From Curtobacterium sp. MCBA15_001 (GTDB lineage Bacteria > Actinomycetota > Actinomycetes > Actinomycetales > Microbacteriaceae): 64,000 nt of DNA. This document shows, piece by piece, positions 47,086 through 55,307 of this stretch. How positions within the stretch are numbered: position 1 is the first letter of the stretch; every line of letters starts with the position of its first letter. The DNA lies in the NCBI RefSeq assembly GCF_001864835.1, contig NZ_MJGI01000023.1, positions 122,416 to 186,415 on the forward strand, written 5' to 3'. Below the pieces are notes generated by a model. That model worked only from the letters and a program-made list of their open reading frames with translations, was not told where the DNA came from and did no database searches. Both the position numbers and the translations under genes were made by a program.

Positions 47086-48507
47086 ATGGCGAGCCTCCAG
47101 ACCACACTGCTCATCCTCGGCGCCAGCGGCGACCTCTCCAAGCGCCTGCTGCTGCCCGGCCTGGCGACCCTGTTGGAGGTGAAACAGGGCTGGGACGTCC
47201 AGCTCGTCGGCGCCGGGGTCGAGGACATCGCGCCCGACGACTGGAAGCAGCTCGTGCACGACGCGTTCCAGGACGCACAGGCGTCCATCAACGAGGAGGA
47301 CGAGGGGGCCTCCGGCCACGGGCCGCTCCCGGGTCGGCTGCAGGACGTCGTCGACGCCTCGACCTACCGCAAGGCCGACGTCACCGACGCGGACGACCTG
47401 AAGGTGTTGCTCGGCGACTGCCACCACGACCCGGCCGTGTACTTCGCGCTGCCGCCGGCCGTCACCGAGAAGAGCTGCGCCGTGCTCAAGGACCTCGACC
47501 TGCCCACGGGGACCCGCCTGGCGCTCGAGAAGCCCTTCGGCACCGACGCCGCCAGTGCCGAGCACCTCAACGACCTGCTGCACTCGTTCCTGCCCGAGGA
47601 GCGCATCCACCGCGTCGACCACTTCCTCGGCCGTTCCACCGTCCTCAACCTGCTCGGCCTGCGCTTCGCGAACCGCATCGTCGAGCCGCTGCTGTCGAGT
47701 GCGCACGTCGAACGCGTGGACATCGTCTACGACGAGACCCTCGGGCTCGAGGGCCGTGCGCGCTACTACGACAAGGCCGGCGCCCTGGTCGACATGATCC
47801 AGAGCCACCTGCTGCAGGTCATGGCCGTCGTGGCGATGGAAGCCCCCGCCTCGATCGACGCGGACGACCTCCGCACGCAGAAGGAACTCGTGCTGCGGGC
47901 GGTCCGACCGTGGGGCGGGGACCCGCTCACCGCCGGGCGCCGTGCCCGGTACACGGCCGGCACGGTGGGGGACCGCTCGATGCCGTCCTACGTCGACGAA
48001 GACGGCGTCGACCCGTCGATCGGCACCGAGACGCTCGCGCAGATCCGGCTCGAGATCGCGAACTGGCGCTGGGCCGGGGTGCCCTTCACACTCCGCTCCG
48101 GCAAGGCGCTCGGCGAGCAGCGGCGCGAGATCGTCATCACGTTCAAGGACTCCCCGCACGTGCCGGACGGGCTGAGCGGCGTGCAGCGCCCCGACCGGCT
48201 CCGGATCTGGATCGCCCCGGACAAGATGGACCTCGAGCTCAACGTCAACGGCCCGGGCGACCCGTACACGATCGACCACACCGTGCTCGAGACGACCTTC
48301 AACCCCGGGCGGCTCAGCGCGTACGGCGAGGTCCTGGCCGGCGTGCTCGAGGGGGACGCGACGCTCTCGGTGCGCGGGGACAGCGCCGTGCAGGGCTGGA
48401 AGGTCGTCGAGCCCTTCCTGTCCGCGTGGAAGGCCGGCACCGTGGACCTCGACGACTACGCCGCCGGCTCCGAGGGACCCGACGGGTGGGACAACATCGA
48501 CTGCTGA
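47086..48507 (+). CDS. zwf: Glucose-6-phosphate 1-dehydrogenase
   Basis: A 473-residue enzyme that oxidises glucose-6-phosphate with NADP to start the pentose phosphate route. The nucleotide motif GASGDLSKR is at 12-20, EKPFG near 149, the catalytic His in RVDHFLGRSTV near 178, and the NADP/substrate end DHTVLETTFNP. The gene stands apart from tal/tkt/opcA genes, so it may be a second, non-operonic copy in this organism. That cannot be tested from the window. Confidence 0.93.
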   Translation: MASLQTTLLILGASGDLSKRLLLPGLATLLEVKQGWDVQLVGAGVEDIAPDDWKQLVHDAFQDAQASINEEDEGASGHGPLPGRLQDVVDASTYRKADVTDADDLKVLLGDCHHDPAVYFALPPAVTEKSCAVLKDLDLPTGTRLALEKPFGTDAASAEHLNDLLHSFLPEERIHRVDHFLGRSTVLNLLGLRFANRIVEPLLSSAHVERVDIVYDETLGLEGRARYYDKAGALVDMIQSHLLQVMAVVAMEAPASIDADDLRTQKELVLRAVRPWGGDPLTAGRRARYTAGTVGDRSMPSYVDEDGVDPSIGTETLAQIRLEIANWRWAGVPFTLRSGKALGEQRREIVITFKDSPHVPDGLSGVQRPDRLRIWIAPDKMDLELNVNGPGDPYTIDHTVLETTFNPGRLSAYGEVLAGVLEGDATLSVRGDSAVQGWKVVEPFLSAWKAGTVDLDDYAAGSEGPDGWDNIDC

Positions 48508-48564
48508 ACGCCTCCGTCCCCCGGGCGAGCCGTCGCTCGGGTCGGCGGGCGTAGCGTCCGGGGC

Positions 48565-49350
48565 ATGACCACGATCGACGACGTCCTGCAGACCGTCCCC
48601 GAGCCCGCCGGGGCCGACATCCGTGTCGAGCCCGTCCGCTACGACCACGAGGGCACGGCGCTCCTCGGGGTCCTGGCGAAGGACGCTGCCGTCTCGGGCC
48701 CGCGCCCCGCCGTGCTCGTCATCCACGACTGGCACGGGGTGAACGAGCACGTCGAGGCCCGCGTCACGATGCTCGCGCGCCTGGGCTACGTGGCCTTCGG
48801 CGCCGACGTCTACGGCGAGGGCGTCCGTCCCGGCGACGACACCGCCGCCCAGGTCGCTGGCTCGTACTACCAGGACCTGCCCCTCATGCGGGCGCGCGTG
48901 GAGGCGGGTCTCGACCGGCTGCGCGCCGACCCCGACGTCGACCACTCGCGCATCGTCGTGATGGGCTACTGCTTCGGTGGCTCCGCGGCGCTGGAACTGG
49001 CCCGGACCGGGGCCGACCTGGCCGGCGCCGTCTCCTTCCACGGCGGGCTCATCGCTCACGACCCGTCCGATGCCCAGGCCATCCGGGCGAAGCTGCTCGT
49101 GCTGACCGGCGCGGTCGACCCTGTCGTGCCGGACGAGGCGGTCCAGGCATGGGAGGACGAGATGCGCGCGGTGCCGGAACTCGACTGGCAGCTCGTGTCC
49201 TACAGCGGCGCGATGCACGCGTTCGCCGTGCCCGGCACCGACGCCCCGGACCACGGTGCGCAGTACCAGGAGCGGGCGGACCGTCGGTCGTGGCAGGCGC
49301 TCCAGGTGTTCCTCGCCGAGGTGTTCGGCGAGGAGCTCGCCACCGTCTGA
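48565..49350 (+). CDS. Dienelactone hydrolase family protein
   Basis: A 261-residue alpha/beta hydrolase. The triad is Cys136 (GYCFGGSAAL), Asp185 (TGAVDPVVP) and His218 (SGAMHAFAVP). A Cys nucleophile is typical of dienelactone hydrolases. No other aromatic degradation genes are here, so it may be a general carboxymethylenebutenolidase-like hydrolase. It follows zwf by 57 nt and may be cotranscribed. Confidence 0.92.
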   Translation: MTTIDDVLQTVPEPAGADIRVEPVRYDHEGTALLGVLAKDAAVSGPRPAVLVIHDWHGVNEHVEARVTMLARLGYVAFGADVYGEGVRPGDDTAAQVAGSYYQDLPLMRARVEAGLDRLRADPDVDHSRIVVMGYCFGGSAALELARTGADLAGAVSFHGGLIAHDPSDAQAIRAKLLVLTGAVDPVVPDEAVQAWEDEMRAVPELDWQLVSYSGAMHAFAVPGTDAPDHGAQYQERADRRSWQALQVFLAEVFGEELATV

Positions 49351-49389
49351 CCCGACGACACGCCGACCCCGGCCCGTGGCGCTGCTCGA

Positions 49390-49420
49390 TTGGCGCTGCG
49401 GGCCGCACCTGTTGTAGAGT
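49390..49420 (+). promoter_or_regulatory. Candidate promoter of tRNA-Arg
   Basis: TTGGCG (49390-49395) and TAGAGT (49415-49420) with a 19-bp spacer, about 26 bp before the tRNA. The match is moderate. Confidence 0.4.
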
Positions 49421-49445
49421 CTTCCACGGCCGCTTCGGTGGCCAC

Positions 49446-49518
49446 GCGCTCGTAGCTCAATGGATAGAGCATCTGACTACGGATCAGAAGGTTGGGGGTT
49501 CGAGTCCCTTCGAGCGCA
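49446..49518 (+). tRNA. tRNA-Arg (anticodon ACG)
   Basis: A 73-nt tRNA. Acceptor GCGCTCG pairs with CGAGCGC (49511-49517), discriminator A49518. The loop CTACGGA carries ACG, whose A34 is normally edited to inosine to read CGU/CGC/CGA. The D arm AGCTCAATGGATAGAGC and T arm GGGTTCGAGTCCC are standard. Confidence 0.97.
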
Positions 49519-49533
49519 CAGACACAGAACACA

Positions 49534-49577
49534 ACGACGAAGGCCCTGGCGGATCACGCCGGGGCCTTCGTCGTTTC
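49534..49577 (+). terminator. Terminator of tRNA-Arg
   Basis: ACGACGAAGGCCC (49534-49546) pairs perfectly with GGGCCTTCGTCGT (49562-49574), inner GGCG/CGCC, followed by TTT. Confidence 0.85.
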
Positions 49578-49629
49578 CCGGTCGTTCCGCATCCTCGGAG
49601 GCGCCGGCCGTGCAGGCCGGCCGCAGACA

Positions 49630-49669
49630 GACGGGAGGCCCGTGGCGGATCCGCCACGGGCCTCCCGTC
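49630..49669. terminator. Family A palindrome, 40-bp perfect copy
   Basis: A perfect 40-bp palindrome centred on GGATCC with arms starting GACGGGAGGCCCGTGGCGG. It lies between the tRNA-Arg terminator and the end of the OYE gene on the other strand. Confidence 0.75.
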
Positions 49670-49685
49670 CGACCTGGGTCGGGTA

Positions 49686-50777
49686 CTACGCCATCGCGCG
49701 CACCTCGGCCAGCGTCGGGTAGTCCGTGTAGCCCTCGGCGGTCGTGCCGTAGAACAGCTCCGGGCGGGGCTCGTTGAGCTCCGTGTCGCGCTCCCAGCGG
49801 TGCGCGAGGTCCGGGTTCGCGATCGCCAGGCGACCCACGGCGACGGCGTCGGCCTGGTCCGCGTCCAGGAGGGCGACGGCCTCGTCACGGGTGGTCAGCG
49901 ACGAGAAGCCGGAGTTCACGATGAACGGGGCACCCGCGGTGCGACGGACGTGCTGCACGAGGTCGCCCGTCGGCTCGGCGTGCAGGACGTCGACGAAGGC
50001 GATCCCGAGCGGCGCGATGCCCTCGGCGATGGCGGTGTAGGTCGCGCGGACGTCCGCTGCGTCGTCCTCGATGACGCCCTGGATGCCGTGCTCGGGCGAC
50101 AGGCGGATGCCCGTGCGGTCGGCGCCGACGGCCTCGGCGACGGCCGTGACGACCTCGATCGCGAAGCGCGCGCGGTTCTCTGGGGAGCCGCCGTACTGGT
50201 CGGTGCGGGTGTTCGACACCGGGGACATGAACTCGTGGACCAGGTAGCCGTTCGCGCCGTGGACCTCGACGCCGTCGATGCCGGCGGCGATGGCGTTACG
50301 CGCGGCCTGGGCGAAGCCCTGCACGGCCTGCGCGACCTCGTCGGTGGTCAGCCCGTGGGGGACCGGCATGTCCGCCTTCGAGCCGTCCGCCAGGTGGGTC
50401 TGTCCCGGTGCGGCGATCGCGGACGGGCCGACGATGCGCGGGGTGGCGGAGATCGACGGGTGCGAGACGCGGCCGCCGTGCATGAGCTGCATCACGATCG
50501 TGCCGCCCTCGGCGTGCACGGCGTCGGCGACGCGGCGCCAGCCGGCGATCTGCTCGTCGGTCTCGATGCCGGGCTGCCCGGGGTAGGAGCGGCCTTCCTG
50601 CACGGGCCAGGTGCCCTCGGTGATGATCATCCCGAGGCCCGCACGCTGGCGGTAGTGCTCGACGAGCAGGTCGTTCGGGATGCCGTGCTCACCGGCGCGG
50701 GTACGCGTGAGCGGGGCCATGACGATGCGGTTCGACAGCTGCAGGGCGCCGAAGGAGGTGGGTTCGAAGAGCTTCAC
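49686..50777 (-). CDS. Old Yellow Enzyme family alkene reductase
   Basis: A 363-residue FMN enzyme that reduces activated C=C bonds with NAD(P)H. Family marks are MKLFEPTSFGALQLSNRIVM, MAPLTRTRAG, HGANGYLVHEFMSP (substrate-binding His and Asn) and DQYGGSPENRARF. It follows the 70-residue zinc-ribbon gene by 55 nt, and the operator arms at 51056 lie before that gene, so the OhrR-like regulator probably controls both. Confidence 0.93.
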   Translation of the reverse strand: MKLFEPTSFGALQLSNRIVMAPLTRTRAGEHGIPNDLLVEHYRQRAGLGMIITEGTWPVQEGRSYPGQPGIETDEQIAGWRRVADAVHAEGGTIVMQLMHGGRVSHPSISATPRIVGPSAIAAPGQTHLADGSKADMPVPHGLTTDEVAQAVQGFAQAARNAIAAGIDGVEVHGANGYLVHEFMSPVSNTRTDQYGGSPENRARFAIEVVTAVAEAVGADRTGIRLSPEHGIQGVIEDDAADVRATYTAIAEGIAPLGIAFVDVLHAEPTGDLVQHVRRTAGAPFIVNSGFSSLTTRDEAVALLDADQADAVAVGRLAIANPDLAHRWERDTELNEPRPELFYGTTAEGYTDYPTLAEVRAMA

Positions 50778-50832
50778 GCGGGGTGCAACGCCGTGTTGCG
50801 GAGGGCAATTCCCGCGTTCGGGAACCGGACGG

Positions 50833-51045
50833 TCAGTCGCGCGGGCACACCAGCGTCGAGGACCGGACCTGGCCCTCGGGGCGGATCACCTGGTGCCGCG
50901 AGAGTTCCTTGTGGCAGATCGGGCAGGCGCGGTCGACCGTGCGGTCGTCGATGCCCTCGGCGTGCCCGGCGCCGATCTGCGACGGCCCCATCTTCTCGAT
51001 CAGCGTCGTGTTCCAGCGGGCGTACCAGTCGGAGAAGCGGCCCAT
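50833..51045 (-). CDS. Small zinc-ribbon-like protein (70 aa)
   Basis: A 70-residue protein beginning MGRFSDWYARWNTTLIEKMG. Its Cys pattern, CPICHKELSRHQV and a final CPRD, could hold one zinc or another metal (two Cys, His, Cys). ATG 51045 follows GGCAGGAC; a longer frame begins at 51075 inside the operator. The function is unknown; its position between the regulator and the OYE gene suggests a redox or electrophile response. Confidence 0.65.
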   Translation of the reverse strand: MGRFSDWYARWNTTLIEKMGPSQIGAGHAEGIDDRTVDRACPICHKELSRHQVIRPEGQVRSSTLVCPRD

Positions 51046-51055
51046 CGTCCTGCCT

Positions 51056-51090
51056 TTCGTTCGTGCACTCATCATTATTGCACGAACGAA
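51056..51090. promoter_or_regulatory. Operator-like inverted repeat before the zinc-ribbon/OYE genes
   Basis: Perfect 12-bp arms TTCGTTCGTGCA (51056-51067) and TGCACGAACGAA (51079-51090) with an 11-bp spacer. The half-site TTCGTGCA is also the heart of the palindrome before the OhrR-like gene (51564). Confidence 0.75.
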
Positions 51091-51105
51091 GGCGCGGTGC
51101 GGGAA

Positions 51106-51549
51106 TCACGCGGTGTCGACGACCGCGAGCAGTTCGCTGAGCTCGTCCTTGAGGGCCTCGAGCCGCGCCAGTGGCCACCCCAACCGCTCGGCGATCGTCA
51201 CGGGCACCGTCCGGGCACGCTCGCGCAGGGCTCGCCCGGCCGTCGTCAGCGTCACCGCGAGTTGCCGTTCGTCCGTGGTGCTGCGGGTGCGTCGGACGTA
51301 GCCGGAGGCCTCGAGGCGCTTCAGCAGTGGGCTCAGGGTGGCGGACTCCAGGCGCAGCTCGGCGGCGATCTCCCGCACCGATCGTGGGTCGTGCTCCCAC
51401 AGCGCGAGCATCACGAGGTACTGCGGGTGCGTCAGGCCCATCGGTTCGAGCAGGTCGCGGTACAGCCCGATGACGCTCCGGCTCGTCGCGGCCAGGGCGA
51501 AGCAGAGCTGCCGGTCGAGGGCGAGTGGGTCGAGGTCGGTCGTGGCCAT
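51106..51549 (-). CDS. MarR/OhrR-type redox-sensing repressor
   Basis: A 147-residue protein. It starts with LDRQLCFALAATSRSV, in which Cys16 corresponds to the peroxide-sensing Cys of OhrR, and LTHPQYLVMLALWEHD is typical of that group. The winged helix has VREIAAELRLESATLSPLL and TRSTTDERQLAV. No ohr gene is nearby; instead an OYE gene lies downstream behind a matching operator, so the signal may be an organic peroxide or electrophile. Confidence 0.9.
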   Translation of the reverse strand: MATTDLDPLALDRQLCFALAATSRSVIGLYRDLLEPMGLTHPQYLVMLALWEHDPRSVREIAAELRLESATLSPLLKRLEASGYVRRTRSTTDERQLAVTLTTAGRALRERARTVPVTIAERLGWPLARLEALKDELSELLAVVDTA

Positions 51550-51563
51550 GGGGCCAGCGTACC

Positions 51564-51577
51564 GTTCGTGCACGAAC
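51564..51577. promoter_or_regulatory. Autoregulatory operator of the OhrR-like gene
   Basis: GTTCGTGCACGAAC is a perfect 14-bp palindrome 15 bp before the ATG and shares its half-site with 51056-51090. Confidence 0.75.
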
Positions 51578-51595
51578 CGTCGCCCTGGTCCCGAA

Positions 51596-51648
51596 CCGCC
51601 TGGAGGCCCGGTGCCGGTCTCGTGGACCGGCACCGGGCCTCCAGGCGG
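51596..51648. terminator. Family A palindrome (CCGCCTGG subtype)
   Basis: Perfect 23-bp arms (51596-51618 and 51626-51648) starting CCGCCTGGAGGCCCGG with a 7-nt loop. It lies before the OhrR-like gene and after the MmpL gene end, same subtype as 27021. Confidence 0.75.
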
Positions 51649-51664
51649 GTGCGGTGGTGCGCTC

Positions 51665-51702
51665 GCGACAGATCCGACGTCGTACGACATCGGATGTGTC
51701 GC
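51665..51702. repeat. 38-bp near-perfect palindrome, core GTCGTACGAC
   Basis: Centred at 51683.5 with two mismatched pairs. It shares its central 10 bp with the perfect palindrome 72 bp to the right. Confidence 0.85.
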
Positions 51703-51732
51703 GGTGCCGGCATGTGGGGCGGCCCCGCCGGC

Positions 51733-51778
51733 CGGAACGACAAGACCGCTGTCGTACGACAGCGGTCTTGTCGTTCCG
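51733..51778. repeat. 46-bp perfect palindrome, core GTCGTACGAC
   Basis: Every one of 23 pairs matches (centre 51755.5). It lies 28 bp after the end of the minus-strand MmpL gene, in position for a terminator, but its perfection and shared core with 51665-51702 would also fit a protein-binding site. Confidence 0.9.
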
Positions 51779-51805
51779 CGCGGCGAGCGGGGTCGCGCCC
51801 CCGCG

Positions 51806-54481
51806 CTACGCGCGGTGGGCGGGTGCGTGCCCCGAGCCGTGCGTGGGGGCGTCCGGCGCGACGGGCAGCGCGTGGCTCCCCGTGTGCGTCTCCTCGCGCG
51901 GCATCGCGTGACCGCCGTCCGACGGGTGCGCGCGCTCGAGCTTGGCGCCCTCGACGTCGACGTCCGGCACGATCCGGTCGAGCCACTTCGGGAACCACCA
52001 CGCGCTCTCGCCGAGCAGGTGCATCGCGGACGGGATGAGCAGCATCCGCACCACGAACGCGTCGACGAGCACGCCGAACGCCAGCCCGAAGCCGATCGGC
52101 TGGATGGTCGAGGAGTCCGAGAAGATGAAGCCCGCGAACACCGAGATCATGATGATCGCCGCTGCCGTGACCACCGCGCGCCCGGCGTGCAGGCCGCGCT
52201 GGACGGCGACCTTCGCGCTGGCGCCGTGGGCGTAGGCCTCGCGCATGCCCGACACCAGGAACAGCTGGTAGTCCATCGCCAGCCCGAACAGGATCCCGAT
52301 CTCGATGATCGGCAGGAAGCTCAGGATCGGCGCGGGGTCGTGCACGTTGAACACGCTGCCGAACCAGCCCCACTGGTAGATCGCCGTCAGGCCGCCGAAG
52401 GTCGCCAGCACCGACAGGATGAATCCCGCGGTCGCCGTGATCGGCACCAGGAACGACCGGAACACGATGATCAGGATGATGAGCGACAGCCCGACGACGA
52501 CCGCCAGGTAGAGCGGCAGCACGTTCGCCAGCTTCTCCGAGACGTCGATGTTGGCCGATGCGTTGCCGGCGACGCCGAGCGTGGCCTTCCCGCCGTCGAC
52601 GGACACGTCCTGGGCGCGGAGGTCCTTGACCAGCTCCTCGGTCGAGACGCTGTCCGGGCCGCCACTCGGCTTCACCTGGAACGCGACGATGTCGCGCGAC
52701 CCCGACGTCCCGATCGGCAGGACCGCGTCGACGTCGGCGTTCTTCGCGATCGCCTCGCCGACCGTCACCTCGGTGGCCGTGACGTCGGCCTTGCTGACGG
52801 CGCCGGGCAGTGTCGCGACGACGAGCAGCGGGCCGTTCTGACCGGCTCCGAAGTCACGGTCGAGCGCCTTGTACGCCTTGTACTGGCTGGAATCGACGTT
52901 CTCGGACGCACCGGTCGGCAGTCCCAGGCGCATCTGCGTGGCGGGGAGCGCGATCGTGCCGAGCACGACGATGCCCGCGACCAGCGTGAGGACCGCGCGC
53001 CAGGTCGACATCGGCGTGTTCGGGACGCGGATCGAGCCGGTGTCGCCGATGCGGGCGCGCTCCTTCTTGCGCAGGATCCGCATGCCGAGCACCGACAGCA
53101 GCGCCGGGGTGAACGACGTGGCGATGCAGATCGCGAAGAAGACCGCCACCGCACCGACCGTGCCCATCAGGCCCAGGAACGGGACGCCCGTGATGTTGAG
53201 CGCGAGCAGGGCGACCATGACGGTGGCGCCGGCGAAGACGACGGCGTTGCCCGACGTTCCGTTCGCCAGGCCGATCGACTCGTGCACCGGCATGCCGGCC
53301 TTCAGCTGCGTCCGGTGCCGGTTCAGGATGAACAGCGAGTAGTCGATGCCGACCGCCAGGCCGAGCATCACCCCGAGCACCGGCGTGACCGAGATGAACT
53401 CGACCAGGCTCGAGAAGGACAGCGCCGCGAGCGAGGCGATGCCGACGCCGAGCACGGCCGAGGCGAGCGGGATCGCAGCACCGATGACCGTCCGGAGCAT
53501 CAGGAACAACACGATCGCCGCGACGATCAGACCGATGACCTCGCCGGGCCCGACGATCGAGGGGACGCCCTGCGCGATGTCGTTCGACACGTACACGTCG
53601 ACGCCGTCGATCCCCGCGTCGTCGGCCTTGTCCGAGATCGCGGTCTTCGTGGTCGGCGAGACCTCGTTCGTCGACTTCGTGAACTGGATCGTGCCGATGG
53701 CGCTGTTGTCGTCCTTCGAGACGAACCGGATGTCCTTCGACAGGTCGAGCAGCTTCGTGCCCTGCGTCAGTTCGGACTCGCTGCTGTCGAGCTTCTTCGT
53801 GTTCGCGTCGATCGTGGCCTGCGCCTCGGTGAGCTGCTGCTCACCCGCGGTGATCTGCGCCTGCTGGGCGTCGATCTGCGCCTGGGCCTGGGTGAGTTGC
53901 GCCTGCGCGGCCTGTGCAGCCGCGCCGGAGGACGCCGCGCCGGAGGCGGACGCACCCGCCGACGCCTGCTGCTTCTGTGCGTCGAGCTGCGCCTGGGCGG
54001 CCGCGATCTTCGCCTTGCCGTCCTCGAGCTGCTGCTTCTGCGCGTCGAGCTGCTGCTGACCCGACTGGATCTGCGCGCGGCCGTCGGTGATCTGCTGCTG
54101 GCCGTCGACGAGCTTCTGTCGCTGCTCGTCGAGCTGCTGCTGGGTCGAGAACCCGTTCACCGCACCCTTGACGTCGGGCAGCTTCTCGACGTCCTTCAGG
54201 AAGTCGGCGACGCCGGTCTTCTGGGCGTCCGAGAAGGCCTTGCCGTCCTTCGTCGTGAACACGATCGAGCCCGAGCCGCCGTTCGCGCTCGGGAACTTCT
54301 CGGCGAGCAGGTCCTGCACCTGGCTGGTCTTCGTGCCGGGGATGGTGATCGACGAGGAGATGCTCCCGCCGAACAGGGCGTACGTGCCGCCCGCGATCCC
54401 CATGATCACGATCCAGGCGATGATCACGAGCCAGTGCCGCCGTGCGGAGAATCGTCCGAGGCGGTAGAGCAGACCGGCCAT
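51806..54481 (-). CDS. MMPL/RND-family transporter
   Basis: An 891-residue inner-membrane exporter with about twelve helices in two halves. The first helix (WLVIIAWIVIMGIAGGTYAL) is followed by a long outer domain with a Gln-rich coiled coil at about 110-205 (QQQLDAQKQQLEDGKAK). Proton-relay motifs are GIDYSLFILNRHRTQ and GLAMDYQLFLVSGMRE. Such pumps export lipids or drugs. A TetR gene 77 nt upstream, same strand, very probably represses it. Confidence 0.92.
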   Translation of the reverse strand: MAGLLYRLGRFSARRHWLVIIAWIVIMGIAGGTYALFGGSISSSITIPGTKTSQVQDLLAEKFPSANGGSGSIVFTTKDGKAFSDAQKTGVADFLKDVEKLPDVKGAVNGFSTQQQLDEQRQKLVDGQQQITDGRAQIQSGQQQLDAQKQQLEDGKAKIAAAQAQLDAQKQQASAGASASGAASSGAAAQAAQAQLTQAQAQIDAQQAQITAGEQQLTEAQATIDANTKKLDSSESELTQGTKLLDLSKDIRFVSKDDNSAIGTIQFTKSTNEVSPTTKTAISDKADDAGIDGVDVYVSNDIAQGVPSIVGPGEVIGLIVAAIVLFLMLRTVIGAAIPLASAVLGVGIASLAALSFSSLVEFISVTPVLGVMLGLAVGIDYSLFILNRHRTQLKAGMPVHESIGLANGTSGNAVVFAGATVMVALLALNITGVPFLGLMGTVGAVAVFFAICIATSFTPALLSVLGMRILRKKERARIGDTGSIRVPNTPMSTWRAVLTLVAGIVVLGTIALPATQMRLGLPTGASENVDSSQYKAYKALDRDFGAGQNGPLLVVATLPGAVSKADVTATEVTVGEAIAKNADVDAVLPIGTSGSRDIVAFQVKPSGGPDSVSTEELVKDLRAQDVSVDGGKATLGVAGNASANIDVSEKLANVLPLYLAVVVGLSLIILIIVFRSFLVPITATAGFILSVLATFGGLTAIYQWGWFGSVFNVHDPAPILSFLPIIEIGILFGLAMDYQLFLVSGMREAYAHGASAKVAVQRGLHAGRAVVTAAAIIMISVFAGFIFSDSSTIQPIGFGLAFGVLVDAFVVRMLLIPSAMHLLGESAWWFPKWLDRIVPDVDVEGAKLERAHPSDGGHAMPREETHTGSHALPVAPDAPTHGSGHAPAHRA

Positions 54482-54558
54482 GCGGTGCCCCGTTCCTTTC
54501 GTAGAGGGTGGTGCGGTGAGGGCGGGGCACGGCGGCGGACCCCTGGGAGGTGTGGAGG

Positions 54559-55194
54559 TCAGGCGGCCATGTAGCCGCTGCGGACGCTGTGCACGAGTCG
54601 TGCGAGCAGGGCGTCCCAGGCATCGAGGGCGGGTTGGTCGGTCCGCGGGCCCGTCGTGCGGAGCCAGTGTTCGGCTATCACGACGATGCCGCTCATCAGC
54701 GACTCGACGAGCAGCGCGGTGTCGAGCTCGTCGGCGCCCGGGTGGCGTCGGACCACCTCGGCGCGCAGCCGGTCTGTGACCCTGGTGAAGGCCGTCTGGG
54801 TGAGCACGGCCGCCTTCTGGTTCTCGCGCTCGGGTTCGCCGAGGATCCGGTACATGCTGGCGATGGCCGGCGCGAGGTCGGCCCCACGCGCGGCGGACTC
54901 CAGCTCGTCGAACATCGCCGCACGGCTGCCGTCGCCGACCGGAGTGGCGGCGACGTCGGTCAGGAAGCGGTCGATGATCACCGAGAGCTCCTGCTCGCAC
55001 ACGGCCAGCAGGACCTCGTCGAGCGAGGAGAAGTGGTTGAAGACCGTCCGCCGGGCGATGTCCGCGCGAGCGGCGAGGTCGTCGACGCTGAAGTCGCGGC
55101 CACCGCGTTCCTGGATCAGGTCGCGCGCGGCCTGCAGGATCGCGGCACGGTGCTTCGCCTTGAGGGCGGCACGACGGTCGATCGACAGGGTCAC
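54559..55194 (-). CDS. TetR-family repressor of the MMPL gene
   Basis: A 211-residue protein with FSVDDLAARADIARRTVF and NHFSSLDEVLLAV as the DNA-binding helices. GTG start. A perfect 16-bp palindrome lies 14 bp upstream, and the MMPL gene follows 77 nt downstream, so it is probably an autoregulated drug- or lipid-responsive repressor. Confidence 0.9.
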   Translation of the reverse strand: MTLSIDRRAALKAKHRAAILQAARDLIQERGGRDFSVDDLAARADIARRTVFNHFSSLDEVLLAVCEQELSVIIDRFLTDVAATPVGDGSRAAMFDELESAARGADLAPAIASMYRILGEPERENQKAAVLTQTAFTRVTDRLRAEVVRRHPGADELDTALLVESLMSGIVVIAEHWLRTTGPRTDQPALDAWDALLARLVHSVRSGYMAA

Positions 55195-55207
55195 GACGTA
55201 GACACTA

Positions 55208-55223
55208 AGTGCATCGATGCACT
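55208..55223. promoter_or_regulatory. TetR operator candidate
   Basis: AGTGCATCGATGCACT is a perfect 16-bp palindrome between the TetR gene and the divergent mannitol dehydrogenase gene; the second is 85 bp away. Confidence 0.7.
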
Positions 55224-55307
55224 CGGTGCAACGAACCGGGGTGGACGCTCAGGCTTGTCCCCCGGTGGTTGACTGACAGCAGACCACGCCCGTACGAAGG
55301 AGTACCG

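Noticed and set aside
50833..51075. Longer start (51075) for the zinc-ribbon protein
   Set aside because: It would place coding sequence across the inverted operator arms; the ATG at 51045 has a better ribosome binding site.
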